Of a stretch of DNA of 64,000 nucleotides, positions 37,650 to 46,139 are shown one piece after another (positions within the stretch are counted from its first letter, which is position 1; each line of letters starts with the position of its first letter). The stretch covers positions 1 to 64,000 of the forward strand of contig JAGCMB010000029.1 in assembly GCA_017646665.1 (NCBI GenBank), given 5' to 3'. The notes under the pieces are model-generated. The model ran no database searches. It had not been told where the DNA came from and saw nothing but the letters and a program-made list of their open reading frames with translations. The position numbers and the translations under genes were made by a program. The DNA comes from Bacteroidaceae bacterium (GTDB lineage Bacteria; Bacteroidota; Bacteroidia; Bacteroidales; Bacteroidaceae).

Positions 37650-38213
37650 CTACTTTTTCTTTACGCTCCAACCGAATTTGCCGATAAAATCGCCCAAATG
37701 GAAATATTTGCCGTGGGTATATACAAGAGGGTCTGCTGCAGCAAGGTTCCATTCTCCTGTTACGGGGTCGAGATAGCGGTCGTCTGCCTGTACGTTTACA
37801 ACCTCGGCAAGGAACATATCGTGTGAACCGAGTGGAATAATCTGCTTTACCTTGCACTCAATGCTGAGTGGCGATTCTGCTATAATGGGGGCTTTTACAT
37901 TTACCGATGGAGCGTATGTCAGCCCCGTTTCTTTTGCCTTGTCGTAGTCTTTGCCCGAACGCACGCCACACCAATCTGTTGCGCGTGCCATGTCGGCAGT
38001 AGTCAGGTTTATGACGAACTCGCCGGTCTCTTTGATGATGGGGTAGGAGTGCCTTTCGGGGCGTACCGAAATATAACACATTGCCGGGTTGGTACAGGTT
38101 GTTCCAACCCACGACACTGTGAGCATATTATAATTCTCGGGCTTGTCGCCACAAGTTATGAGCACTGCCGGCAACGGATATATCATTGTGCCGGGTTTCC
38201 AACTTATTTTCAT
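37650..38213 (-). CDS. Flavin reductase-like domain protein
   Basis: A protein of 187 residues with the FMN-binding split-barrel fold: PLPAVLITCGDKPENYNMLTVSWVGTTC near the start, YISVRPERHSYPIIKETGEFVINL in the middle, and SPLSIECKV with HDMFLAEV later. Family members reduce free flavin with NAD(P)H or bind FMN; the substrate cannot be read from sequence. It follows pyrI by 2 nt. Confidence 0.9.
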   Translation of the reverse strand: MKISWKPGTMIYPLPAVLITCGDKPENYNMLTVSWVGTTCTNPAMCYISVRPERHSYPIIKETGEFVINLTTADMARATDWCGVRSGKDYDKAKETGLTYAPSVNVKAPIIAESPLSIECKVKQIIPLGSHDMFLAEVVNVQADDRYLDPVTGEWNLAAADPLVYTHGKYFHLGDFIGKFGWSVKKK

Positions 38214-38215
38214 TA

Positions 38216-38680
38216 TTACAATAGTTTAATATCGTCAAGGCTCACCTCTTTTTCGCAGTAACGGCACTTCAATGTATGGGTGTCGCGGTTTGCTACGTAG
38301 AAGTGTGTCGACATAGGCTCGTTGTTGGTGATGCAGTTGAGATTGTTGCACTTGATTATGTTGTGTATCTCGTCGGGCATCTTGACTTCACGCTTCTCTA
38401 CAACGTTGTAGTTGCGTATTGTGTTCAGTACTACGTTGGGCGCAACAACTGAAATCTTGTTTACTTCATCGTCTGTGAAAAATCTGTCCGAAATCTTGAT
38501 GAGTCCCTTTTTTCCAAGTTTCTTGCTCTCAAGATTGTAACCTATTGTCACGTTGTTTCCCATTGTCGGGATGTCTAGCAGGTTTACTACTGCAAACAGT
38601 TTGTCGGCTGGAATGTGGTCTATAACGGTACCATTGCATAGTGCCGATACCTGCAATGCCGGTTTATTGTTCTCGCTCAT
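38216..38680 (-). CDS. pyrI: Aspartate carbamoyltransferase regulatory subunit
   Basis: A protein of 154 residues. The N-terminal allosteric domain ([19 protein letters not shown]) binds nucleotides; the C-terminal zinc domain has CNNLNCITN and CRYCEKEV, supplying the four Cys. It makes PyrB responsive to pyrimidine levels. It follows pyrB by 10 nt. Confidence 0.97.
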   Translation of the reverse strand: MSENNKPALQVSALCNGTVIDHIPADKLFAVVNLLDIPTMGNNVTIGYNLESKKLGKKGLIKISDRFFTDDEVNKISVVAPNVVLNTIRNYNVVEKREVKMPDEIHNIIKCNNLNCITNNEPMSTHFYVANRDTHTLKCRYCEKEVSLDDIKLL

Positions 38681-38690
38681 AGCCTTTGGA

Positions 38691-39605
38691 TTAAATGTTA
38701 ATGCCTAAAACATCACAGATTATTGCCTCGCGTACATACAGACCATTCTGTGCTTGCTGGAAATAGTATGCCTTTGGGTTGTCGTCAACGTCCTGTGCAA
38801 TCTCGTTGACGCGTGGCAGTGGGTGGAGGATACGTAGGTTGTCCTTTGTGTTTGCAAGCATTGCGTTTGTAAGACGGTAGCAGTTCTTCACCCTTTCATA
38901 TTCCATAATGTCGCTAAAGCGCTCACGTTGCACTCGTGTCATATAAATTATATCGGCATCGGCAATGACCTCCTCGTTGAACTCGGTTGTTTCGGTGTAA
39001 GGGATGTTGTTTTTGTCGCAGAAGAGTCTGTACTCCTCGGGCATACGGAGCTCGTCGGGCGAAATGAAACAGAAAGTAGGGTTGAAGTGACGCATTGCGT
39101 GGAGTAACGAGTGAACCGTGCGACCATACTTCAAGTCACCGACAAGGTGTATTTTCAATCCCTCAAGAGTGCCTTGTGTCTTTTTGATGGAGTAGAGGTC
39201 CAACATAGTCTGTGATGGATGTTGGTTTGCTCCGTCGCCGGCGTTTATGATTGGCACTTGTGAAACCTCGCTTGCATAGCGTGCTGCGCCTTCAAGCTTG
39301 TGTCGCATTGCGATGACATCGGCATAACTGGAAACCATCATAATGGTGTCCTTCAGTGTTTCTCCTTTTGTTGCCGAACTTGTTGCTGCGTCGCTGAAAC
39401 CGATGACACTGGCACCCAGCCTGTTTGCTGCGGTTTCAAAACTAAGGCGTGTTCTTGTCGATGGCTCAAAAAAGAGTGAGCCGACAATTTTACCTTTCAG
39501 AATGTCCCTGTTGGGATTCTCCTCAAACTTCTCTGCCGTGTCAAGCAATGCGAGAATCTTCTCGCGTGAGAGGTCGTTAATAGAAACAAAGCTCTTGCTT
39601 TTCAT
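38691..39605 (-). CDS. pyrB: Aspartate carbamoyltransferase catalytic subunit
   Basis: A protein of 304 residues that carries out the committed step of pyrimidine synthesis. Motifs are [13 protein letters not shown] (carbamoyl-phosphate site), [28 protein letters not shown] and HPLPRVNEI. Length normal. It is the first gene of a leftward operon with pyrI, the flavin reductase and the barrel gene. Confidence 0.98.
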   Translation of the reverse strand: MKSKSFVSINDLSREKILALLDTAEKFEENPNRDILKGKIVGSLFFEPSTRTRLSFETAANRLGASVIGFSDAATSSATKGETLKDTIMMVSSYADVIAMRHKLEGAARYASEVSQVPIINAGDGANQHPSQTMLDLYSIKKTQGTLEGLKIHLVGDLKYGRTVHSLLHAMRHFNPTFCFISPDELRMPEEYRLFCDKNNIPYTETTEFNEEVIADADIIYMTRVQRERFSDIMEYERVKNCYRLTNAMLANTKDNLRILHPLPRVNEIAQDVDDNPKAYYFQQAQNGLYVREAIICDVLGINI

Positions 39606-39620
39606 TTTTGGTACGGATTA

Positions 39621-39628
39621 CAAAAATA
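39621..39628 (-). promoter_or_regulatory. pyrB promoter (-7 element)
   Basis: Read leftward TATTTTTG, a perfect TAnnTTTG, 15 nt before the pyrB start, which leaves a very short leader. Confidence 0.65.
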
Positions 39629-39739
39629 AATTTCTTGTAAAGATATATTAATAATCTCTTTCAAACAATAACTGAATATGAATTTATTTCAAAAAATCAA
39701 ACGAATCGAAAAGGTTGCGTGTTATTGGATTTTTTGTAT

Positions 39740-39747
39740 TAAATTTG
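39740..39747 (+). promoter_or_regulatory. Promoter (-7 element) of the PBP gene
   Basis: TAAATTTG matches TAnnTTTG fully, about 60 nt before the start at 39809. Confidence 0.65.
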
Positions 39748-39808
39748 CAAACCTATGGTTTATTGTTAATGAAGCCATAGAACCTATCTTAATAACACAT
39801 ACACGGAT

Positions 39809-42214
39809 ATGAAAAAGACAAAAAGGGTTTTGGTAGTTTTGTGGAGCCTTCTTGCAACAGCTGTTTGTGCGATAGTGTTCCTGTTCTTCGCAATATCTCG
39901 CGGTTGGGTTGGCTATTTACCCGATACCAGTGAGCTTGAAAACCCTCAATCCAATTTTGCGACTCAAGTCATTTCTGCCGACGGAAAGGTGATGGGTGCC
40001 TGGTATAGTGCTTCAGGGCTTATAACCAATCGTGTGCGCGTGGAGTTTGAAGATATTCCCAAACATCTTATCGATGCCTTGGTGGCAACCGAGGATGTCC
40101 GATTCTATGAACATTCCGGTATTGACGGAAAGTCTTTGTTGCGTGTAATTATAAAGAGCGTAATACTTCAGCAGGAAAATTCAGGTGGTGGCAGTACAAT
40201 AACCCAACAGCTTGCCAAACTTATCTATTCCGGAACTTCGGGCAGTATTCTCGACCGTATCTATCAGAAACCCAACGAATGGGTGATTGCTGTCAATCTT
40301 GAGCAGCGTTATACCAAAAACGAGATATTGACAATGTATCTCAACGAGTACGATTTTGGTTATAATGCCATAGGTCTTGTCAGCGCGGCGAAAATCTATT
40401 TCGGCAAACATCCAAGCCAGTTGTCTATTGAAGAATCGGCAATGCTGGTGGGTATGTGTAAGAACTCTTCGCTTTTCAATCCAAGACGTCGTCCCGATAT
40501 GACCCGTGACCGTCGTAATGTGGTCTTTTCACAGATGGTCAAGGCCGGGTTCCTGACAAAAGAAGAGTGTGACTCTCTGTCTGCATTGCCATTGACTTTG
40601 AACTATCACGCTGCAAGCCATAACGAAGGTATTGCAACATACTTCCGTGAATATCTGCGTCTGTATATGACTGCCAAGAAACCCGACCGCAAGAACTATC
40701 GTGGTTGGCAGATGCAGCAATTCTATGACGATTCGTTGCGCTGGGAAACCGATTCGCTTTTCGGCTGGTGTAACAGGAATGTCAAGCCCAATGGCGAAAA
40801 ATACAATATTTATACCGATGGTCTGAAAATCTATACCACTGTCGATTCCCGTATGCAGACCTATCTCGAAGAGGCTGTGAACGAGCACGTTGCGAAGAAA
40901 CTGCAGACCGATTTCTTCAAGGCGAAGAAGGGAAAGAAAACAGGTCCTTTCAGTGACGACCTCACCACAAAGGAGATTGACCAGATAATGGCCCGTAATA
41001 TGAAACAGAGTGAACGCTATCGTCTTATGAATAAATGCGGTTACTCTCAAAAAGAGATTGAAGAGGCGTTTAATACCAAGCAGAAAATGACGGTCTTTAC
41101 CTATCAAGGCTTGAAAGATACGGTAATGACCCCAATGGATTCTATTAAGTATTATAAGTACTTCCTCCGCACAGGAGCAATGTCTATGGATCCTCTCTCG
41201 GGCGAGGTAAAGGCCTATGTCGGTGGAACGAATTATCGCTATTTCAAGTACGATATGGTAAGTAGCGGACGTCGTCAAGTGGGTTCTACAATTAAACCAT
41301 TCCTCTATTCATTGGCTATGGAGCGTGGCTTTACTCCTTGTGACGAGGCACGCAATGTAGAGCAGACACTTTTTGATGATCTTGGACGTGTGTGGAAACC
41401 AAGGAACTCGTCACGTGACAGATATGGCGAAATGGTAACCTTGCGTTGGGGATTGGCGAAGTCGAACAACTGGATTTCGGCCTATTTGATGAACCAGTTG
41501 AGTCCCTATTCATTGAAAAAGCTTATACACGAGTTTGGTTTGACCAATCAAAGCATTGAGGCTACCCAATCTCTCTGTTTGGGTTCTTGTGATGCCTCTG
41601 TTTCAGAGATGGTAAGTGCATATACCGCCTTTGTCGGTAAAGGTATGCGCGTTGCTCCTTTGATGGTGACACGCATCGAAGACAATGCCGGAAATGTGAT
41701 TGCAACCTTCTCGGCTCACCGCAACGAGGTTATAAGCAAGGAGAGCTCATACAAGATGATTGATATGATGCGCGGTGTCATCAATGAGGGTACAGGTTAC
41801 CGCATCAGAGGCGTATATAACATAACAGCCGATATGTGCGGAAAGACGGGTACGACACAGAATATGTCCGACGGATGGTTCGTCGGTTATACCCCGTCGT
41901 TGGTTACCGGTTGCTGGGTAGGTGGTGAAGAACGAAATATCCATTTTGACAGAATGAGCGAAGGACAAGGTGCTGCAATGGCGTTGCCTATATTTGGATT
42001 GTATATGCAAAAAATATATAAGGACGCAGGACTGCCATATAGCGAGGATGAAGTTTTTGATATTCCCGAAGGCTTTGACCCCTGCCGCAGTAAATTCTTG
42101 CCACTCGAAGAGGTGTTGAGCGACTCTTTGACTGTTGAGGAAGAACCTGTCGTTGCTCCTCTGTTCGTGCCCGAAGAGACAGAACAAGAGGGCTTTGATG
42201 ATATTTTTGAATAA
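39809..42214 (+). CDS. Class A penicillin-binding protein (PBP1a type)
   Basis: A protein of 801 residues that polymerises and cross-links peptidoglycan. One N-terminal membrane helix (about 8-30) is followed by a GT51 glycosyltransferase domain (VATEDVRFYEHSGIDGKSLL with the catalytic Glu; GGGSTITQQLAKLIYSG), then a transpeptidase domain (GRRQVGSTIKPFLY with the SxxK Ser; LAKSNNWISAY with SxN; KTGTTQNMSDGWFVGY with KTG). All sites are intact. Length is normal. Confidence 0.95.
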   Translation: MKKTKRVLVVLWSLLATAVCAIVFLFFAISRGWVGYLPDTSELENPQSNFATQVISADGKVMGAWYSASGLITNRVRVEFEDIPKHLIDALVATEDVRFYEHSGIDGKSLLRVIIKSVILQQENSGGGSTITQQLAKLIYSGTSGSILDRIYQKPNEWVIAVNLEQRYTKNEILTMYLNEYDFGYNAIGLVSAAKIYFGKHPSQLSIEESAMLVGMCKNSSLFNPRRRPDMTRDRRNVVFSQMVKAGFLTKEECDSLSALPLTLNYHAASHNEGIATYFREYLRLYMTAKKPDRKNYRGWQMQQFYDDSLRWETDSLFGWCNRNVKPNGEKYNIYTDGLKIYTTVDSRMQTYLEEAVNEHVAKKLQTDFFKAKKGKKTGPFSDDLTTKEIDQIMARNMKQSERYRLMNKCGYSQKEIEEAFNTKQKMTVFTYQGLKDTVMTPMDSIKYYKYFLRTGAMSMDPLSGEVKAYVGGTNYRYFKYDMVSSGRRQVGSTIKPFLYSLAMERGFTPCDEARNVEQTLFDDLGRVWKPRNSSRDRYGEMVTLRWGLAKSNNWISAYLMNQLSPYSLKKLIHEFGLTNQSIEATQSLCLGSCDASVSEMVSAYTAFVGKGMRVAPLMVTRIEDNAGNVIATFSAHRNEVISKESSYKMIDMMRGVINEGTGYRIRGVYNITADMCGKTGTTQNMSDGWFVGYTPSLVTGCWVGGEERNIHFDRMSEGQGAAMALPIFGLYMQKIYKDAGLPYSEDEVFDIPEGFDPCRSKFLPLEEVLSDSLTVEEEPVVAPLFVPEETEQEGFDDIFE

Positions 42215-42253
42215 TTAGTGTTGATTAAGATATAACGGACAAATTATATAACA

Positions 42254-43021
42254 ATGAAGTTTGTAGGTATTATACCGGCGCGATATGCTTCAACCCGTTT
42301 CCCGGGTAAACCGCTGGCAATGTTGGGTGGTAAGCCTGTTATACAGCGTGTGTATGAACAGGTAAAGGATTGTTTCGACGACCTATATGTCGCAACAGAT
42401 GACGACCGCATAAAAGAGGCAGTTCTCGCCTTTGGCGGTAATGTCGTAATGACATCGGCCGATTGCTGCAACGGTACAGAACGCTGTCTTGACGCATATA
42501 AGCGTCTTGCGTTGGATTGCGATGTTATTGTAAATATTCAAGGCGATGAACCGTTTATTCAACGTAAGCAGGTCGAGGCTCTGATTGCCTGTTTCGATTC
42601 TGAAGAAACAGACATTGCAACACTCGTGAAGCCTTTTGAGGCTGCCGATGGCCTGGAGCGTCTTGAATGTCCGAATTCTCCCAAGGTGGTGCTGAACGAA
42701 AAGGGCTATGCACTCTATTTTAGCCGCTCGGTAGTGCCATATCTTCGTGGAGTGGAAAAGGCTGAATGGCTTGATAAACATACATTCTATAAGCATCTTG
42801 GCATATATGCATACCGTGCCAATTTGCTCGAAACACTGACAACATTGCCACAGTCACCTATGGAAAAGGCTGAATCACTTGAACAGTTGCGTTGGCTTGA
42901 GAATGGTTTTAAGATTAAGGTCGGTGTAACAGATATTGAAACTATCGGTATCGATACTCCCGAGGATCTTGAACGTGCAAAGGCTTTTGCCGCTTCGATA
43001 GGTTTTGCTTGGAACGACTGA
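42254..43021 (+). CDS. kdsB: CMP-KDO synthetase
   Basis: A protein of 255 residues that activates KDO with CTP for lipopolysaccharide synthesis. It starts GIIPARYASTRFPGKPLAMLGGKPVI, followed by YVATDDDRI, VNIQGDEPFI and SRSVVPYLR. Its TGA overlaps the start of the next gene (ATGA). Confidence 0.97.
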   Translation: MKFVGIIPARYASTRFPGKPLAMLGGKPVIQRVYEQVKDCFDDLYVATDDDRIKEAVLAFGGNVVMTSADCCNGTERCLDAYKRLALDCDVIVNIQGDEPFIQRKQVEALIACFDSEETDIATLVKPFEAADGLERLECPNSPKVVLNEKGYALYFSRSVVPYLRGVEKAEWLDKHTFYKHLGIYAYRANLLETLTTLPQSPMEKAESLEQLRWLENGFKIKVGVTDIETIGIDTPEDLERAKAFAASIGFAWND

Positions 43022-44292
43022 TGATACCTATTCCTCCGACAATAAAACCAATGATATTAGACCATTTGGTATTGCCACAAAATGTGACAATGCCAAATGG
43101 GATACCTATGTATCGCCTTGATGGTGGTGATAAGGGCATTGTACGTTTTGATATCCTTTTCAAGGGTGGATATGCAGTGCAGAACAAGCCTCTTCTGGCG
43201 ATGTTCACCAACAGGATGTTGCGTGAAGGAACTGAAAACCTCACCGCGGCTGAAATATCGCAAAAGCTCGATTATTATGGTGCTTGGATTGATATGTACT
43301 CCTCGCAGAATTGCAATCATATCACTCTCTACACAATGTCCAAGCATTTTATACCGTTGCTGCAAGTGCTTGAGGAGATGCTCAAACACCCTCTGTTCCC
43401 GCAAGAAAACCTAAATACGGTTAAAAACAATAACAAATCCTATTTCTCCATTAATTCGCGTAAAGTGGATATTGTGTCGCAGCGTTACTTCGAGAACTCT
43501 CTCTGGGGCGAAGGACATCCATTAGGACACGTTGTCAATGCAGATGATTACGATGCGATAACCCGTGACGATATTGTAGAGTACTATAATGACTACTACG
43601 GCAGTTGCAACTGTACGATGTTCATTTCGGGCACGGTCGACAGCGTGATGCTTGATGCTCTGGCCAAAAGTTTCGGAAATGAATCCTGGGGCTGTGAAAA
43701 GGAGTGTTCGCCTGTTGAAGTGGTGCAGCCATCCCCCTTGTCCGGACGCCGCATGATTCCCGTGTCCGATACAATGCAAAGCGCAGTCAAGATAGGCTTT
43801 ATGGCAATGGATGCCACACATCCCGATTTCTACAAATTCCGTTTCCTTTGTGTGTTGTTGGGAGGTTATTTCGGTAGCCGTTTGATGAGTAACATACGCG
43901 AGGATAATGGCTACACTTATCACATTGCGGCAGAACTTGATGCCTACGGATGCCGTAACGCTTTTATGATAAGTTCAGAAACGGCAACCGAGTATGTAGA
44001 GCCTTTGATAAACGAGGTTTACAAAGAACTTGACCGTCTTGTTGCCGAACCGGTGGAGATAGCAGAGATAGAACTTGTCAGAAACTATATAATGGGCGAA
44101 CTGTGCCGTGAGTATGAAGGGCAATCGGCAAAGTCCGAGGTCTTTATAAATGCATGGCTTTCAGGTGTCGGTTTTGAGTCGGTGAACAACTACCTTGACG
44201 AAATAAAGACTGTCACTCCTGCCGATTTGAATCGTCTGGCGCGCGAATATTTCAAGAAAGAGAATATCATAGAAATTATAGCCGGCAAATGA
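43021..44292 (+). CDS. M16 (insulinase-like) family protein without the zinc motif
   Basis: A protein of 423 residues from the ATG at 43021, which overlaps the kdsB stop. It follows the M16 pattern: an N-terminal domain with FKGGYAVQNKPLLAMFTNRMLREGTENLTAAEISQKLDYYGAW, an LNTVKNNNKSYF segment, and a second domain with VLLGGYFGSRLMSNIREDNGYTYHI. The HxxEH zinc site is absent: the corresponding stretch reads MFTNRMLREGT. It is therefore probably a non-catalytic M16 homologue, as known for partner subunits; no active partner is in the window. Confidence 0.87.
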   Translation: MIPIPPTIKPMILDHLVLPQNVTMPNGIPMYRLDGGDKGIVRFDILFKGGYAVQNKPLLAMFTNRMLREGTENLTAAEISQKLDYYGAWIDMYSSQNCNHITLYTMSKHFIPLLQVLEEMLKHPLFPQENLNTVKNNNKSYFSINSRKVDIVSQRYFENSLWGEGHPLGHVVNADDYDAITRDDIVEYYNDYYGSCNCTMFISGTVDSVMLDALAKSFGNESWGCEKECSPVEVVQPSPLSGRRMIPVSDTMQSAVKIGFMAMDATHPDFYKFRFLCVLLGGYFGSRLMSNIREDNGYTYHIAAELDAYGCRNAFMISSETATEYVEPLINEVYKELDRLVAEPVEIAEIELVRNYIMGELCREYEGQSAKSEVFINAWLSGVGFESVNNYLDEIKTVTPADLNRLAREYFKKENIIEIIAGK

Positions 44293-44327
44293 CGCTCGCT
44301 TGATGTTTTGGATGTGAAATTTCTGTT

Positions 44328-44362
44328 CGATGAGCAATTTTCTTAAAATAAATTGCTCATCG
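44328..44362 (+). terminator. Terminator after the M16-like gene
   Basis: CGATGAGCAATTT (44328-44340) pairs perfectly with 44350-44362 across a 9-nt loop; TTCTTTTTT follows. Confidence 0.85.
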
Positions 44363-44385
44363 TTCTTTTTTCTCAACTTTGTTAT

Positions 44386-44393
44386 TATCTTTG
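44386..44393 (+). promoter_or_regulatory. Promoter (-7 element) of the MORN gene
   Basis: TATCTTTG matches TAnnTTTG, about 85 nt before the start at 44478. Confidence 0.55.
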
Positions 44394-44477
44394 TGATTGC
44401 AGCCTTCTATTCGCTGTGAATGGTGTCGCTGTCAGGCCTGCCTGTGCGGCCGATATGTTTTGAAAAAGATATAATAA

Positions 44478-45650
44478 ATGAAACACATTCTTGCCATAAT
44501 ATTTCTTGCTTCGTTTGTTTCTGCTACTCTTCAAGCACAGACCGAGGTTGTTGCAGGTGTTGAGGCATCGTCTACATCAACATCAAAATCATCCAAAAAC
44601 AAGAAGAGTAATGTCGTTACCACAACATTACGCGATGGCTCTGTGTATATAGGCGAAGTGAAGAAAAAGCGTCCTCACGGTTCAGGACGAGTGCATTACT
44701 CCAATGGCGACAAGTTTGAGGGAAATTTTGTGAACGGTTTGCGTGAAGGTGCCGGTGTCTACGACTACAAGAATGGCGATAGCTACGAAGGTAATTACAA
44801 AGAGGGCAAGAAATACGGTGCCGGTGTATATAAATATGCAGATGGACGCAAATACGACGGCAGTTGGGTTGATGACCAGATGCACGGTTATGGCCGTTTG
44901 GACTATCCCAATGGCGACTATTATGTGGGAGCGTGGTTGATGGGAGAACGCACAGGAACAGGTACTTATATCTATTCCACAGGAGCTTCATATTCAGGCG
45001 AGTGGAAAGATGATAAATACAATGGCATAGGAACATATATTTGGGACGACAACAGCAAGTATATTGGCCGTTGGAAGAATGGCCGCCGTAATGGTGAAGG
45101 TGTTTTTATCTCTCCCAATGGTGAAATGTATGACGGTATGTGGTCGTACAATATGTGTGAAGGTAAAGGACGCTATACCTATTCCGATGGAGCCGTTTAC
45201 GAGGGCGATTTCAAGAACAACCTTTGGCACGGATGTGGAAAATATATTTCGGCCGACAGTACTATATACGAGGGCTATTTCAAGGATGGAAAGCGCGATG
45301 GTACCGGCAAAATGTATTTCTCCAACGGTGCAGTATATGATGGCGAGTGGAAAGACGATGAACGTTCGGGTAGCGGAGTCTATACTTGGGCCAATGGAGA
45401 TGTCTATGAAGGCTCTTGGGAAAATGATGTCATGAATGGTGCCGGTGTGCTCCGCTTGAAGGATGGCCGTAAATACAACGGGGGTTTTCTCGATGGCCTT
45501 GAGCACGGTGCCGGAGTGGCAACCGATGTTGACGGTCTGCGTTATGAAGGAGTCTTTGTAGAGGGGCAACGGAATGGAAAGTTCGTTGTGAAGGATGCCG
45601 ATGGCAAAGTGCTTCGTGAGTGTGTGTATAGCTTAGGAATAATTGATTAA
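44478..45650 (+). CDS. Exported MORN-repeat protein
   Basis: A protein of 390 residues. A signal peptide (MKHILAIIFLASFVSATLQAQ) is followed by a Ser/Thr/Lys-rich linker to about residue 45. Then come about 14 MORN repeats of about 23 residues with the pattern Y-x-G-x-(W/F/Y)-x-x-(G/D)-x-x-x-G-x-G (for example YEGNYKEGKKYGAGVY, YDGEWKDDERSGSGVY). The repeats form an extended beta sheet. No enzyme domain is attached, so it may be a periplasmic scaffold. It probably shares a transcript with the next gene. Confidence 0.9.
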   Translation: MKHILAIIFLASFVSATLQAQTEVVAGVEASSTSTSKSSKNKKSNVVTTTLRDGSVYIGEVKKKRPHGSGRVHYSNGDKFEGNFVNGLREGAGVYDYKNGDSYEGNYKEGKKYGAGVYKYADGRKYDGSWVDDQMHGYGRLDYPNGDYYVGAWLMGERTGTGTYIYSTGASYSGEWKDDKYNGIGTYIWDDNSKYIGRWKNGRRNGEGVFISPNGEMYDGMWSYNMCEGKGRYTYSDGAVYEGDFKNNLWHGCGKYISADSTIYEGYFKDGKRDGTGKMYFSNGAVYDGEWKDDERSGSGVYTWANGDVYEGSWENDVMNGAGVLRLKDGRKYNGGFLDGLEHGAGVATDVDGLRYEGVFVEGQRNGKFVVKDADGKVLRECVYSLGIID

Positions 45651-45660
45651 ACATACGACT

Positions 45661-46110
45661 ATGGTTTTGGATTTGTTGGAAAACTTAAAGTCTTATGAGG
45701 CTTTGAACCCTCATTTTTCAAAAGTGATTGATTTTGTCGAGAATACCGATTTGGCCAATCTCCCGTTGGGTAGGAACGAAATCTGTGGCGACACTGTGTA
45801 TGCAAACGTCATGGAGGTCAAGCCCAAGACAAAAGAAGAGGCATTCGTTGAAATTCATCGCAGATATATTGATATACAAATTCCTGTGTCGGCAAATGAA
45901 ACTATGGGCTACACGCCTATAAATGAACTGCCCGAAGCTAATTATAATAGTGCCGACGATGCCGCAATATACCCTGTCGGTATGCCGGCAAGGGACTATT
46001 TGAATGTTCATAAAGGGGAGTTCGTCATCTTTTTCCCACAGGATGGTCACGCACCGGCGATAACCCCATCACCACTAAAAAAAGTGGTAATCAAGGTGGC
46101 CGTAGAATAA
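45661..46110 (+). CDS. YhcH/YjgK/YiaL family protein
   Basis: A protein of 149 residues from the ATG at 45661, 10 nt after the MORN stop; an in-frame ATG at 45643 would overlap that gene. A cupin-like beta protein with the family pattern EAFVEIHRRYIDIQIPVSANETMGY near the middle, then FVIFFPQDGHAPAI and the final KKVVIKVAVE. The His, Glu and Asp residues of these motifs bind a metal in the family. Members are linked to sugar metabolism; the substrate is unknown. It precedes glgB by 29 nt. Confidence 0.92.
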   Translation: MVLDLLENLKSYEALNPHFSKVIDFVENTDLANLPLGRNEICGDTVYANVMEVKPKTKEEAFVEIHRRYIDIQIPVSANETMGYTPINELPEANYNSADDAAIYPVGMPARDYLNVHKGEFVIFFPQDGHAPAITPSPLKKVVIKVAVE

Positions 46111-46139
46111 AAACAGTAATAACCATAATATAACAGAGT

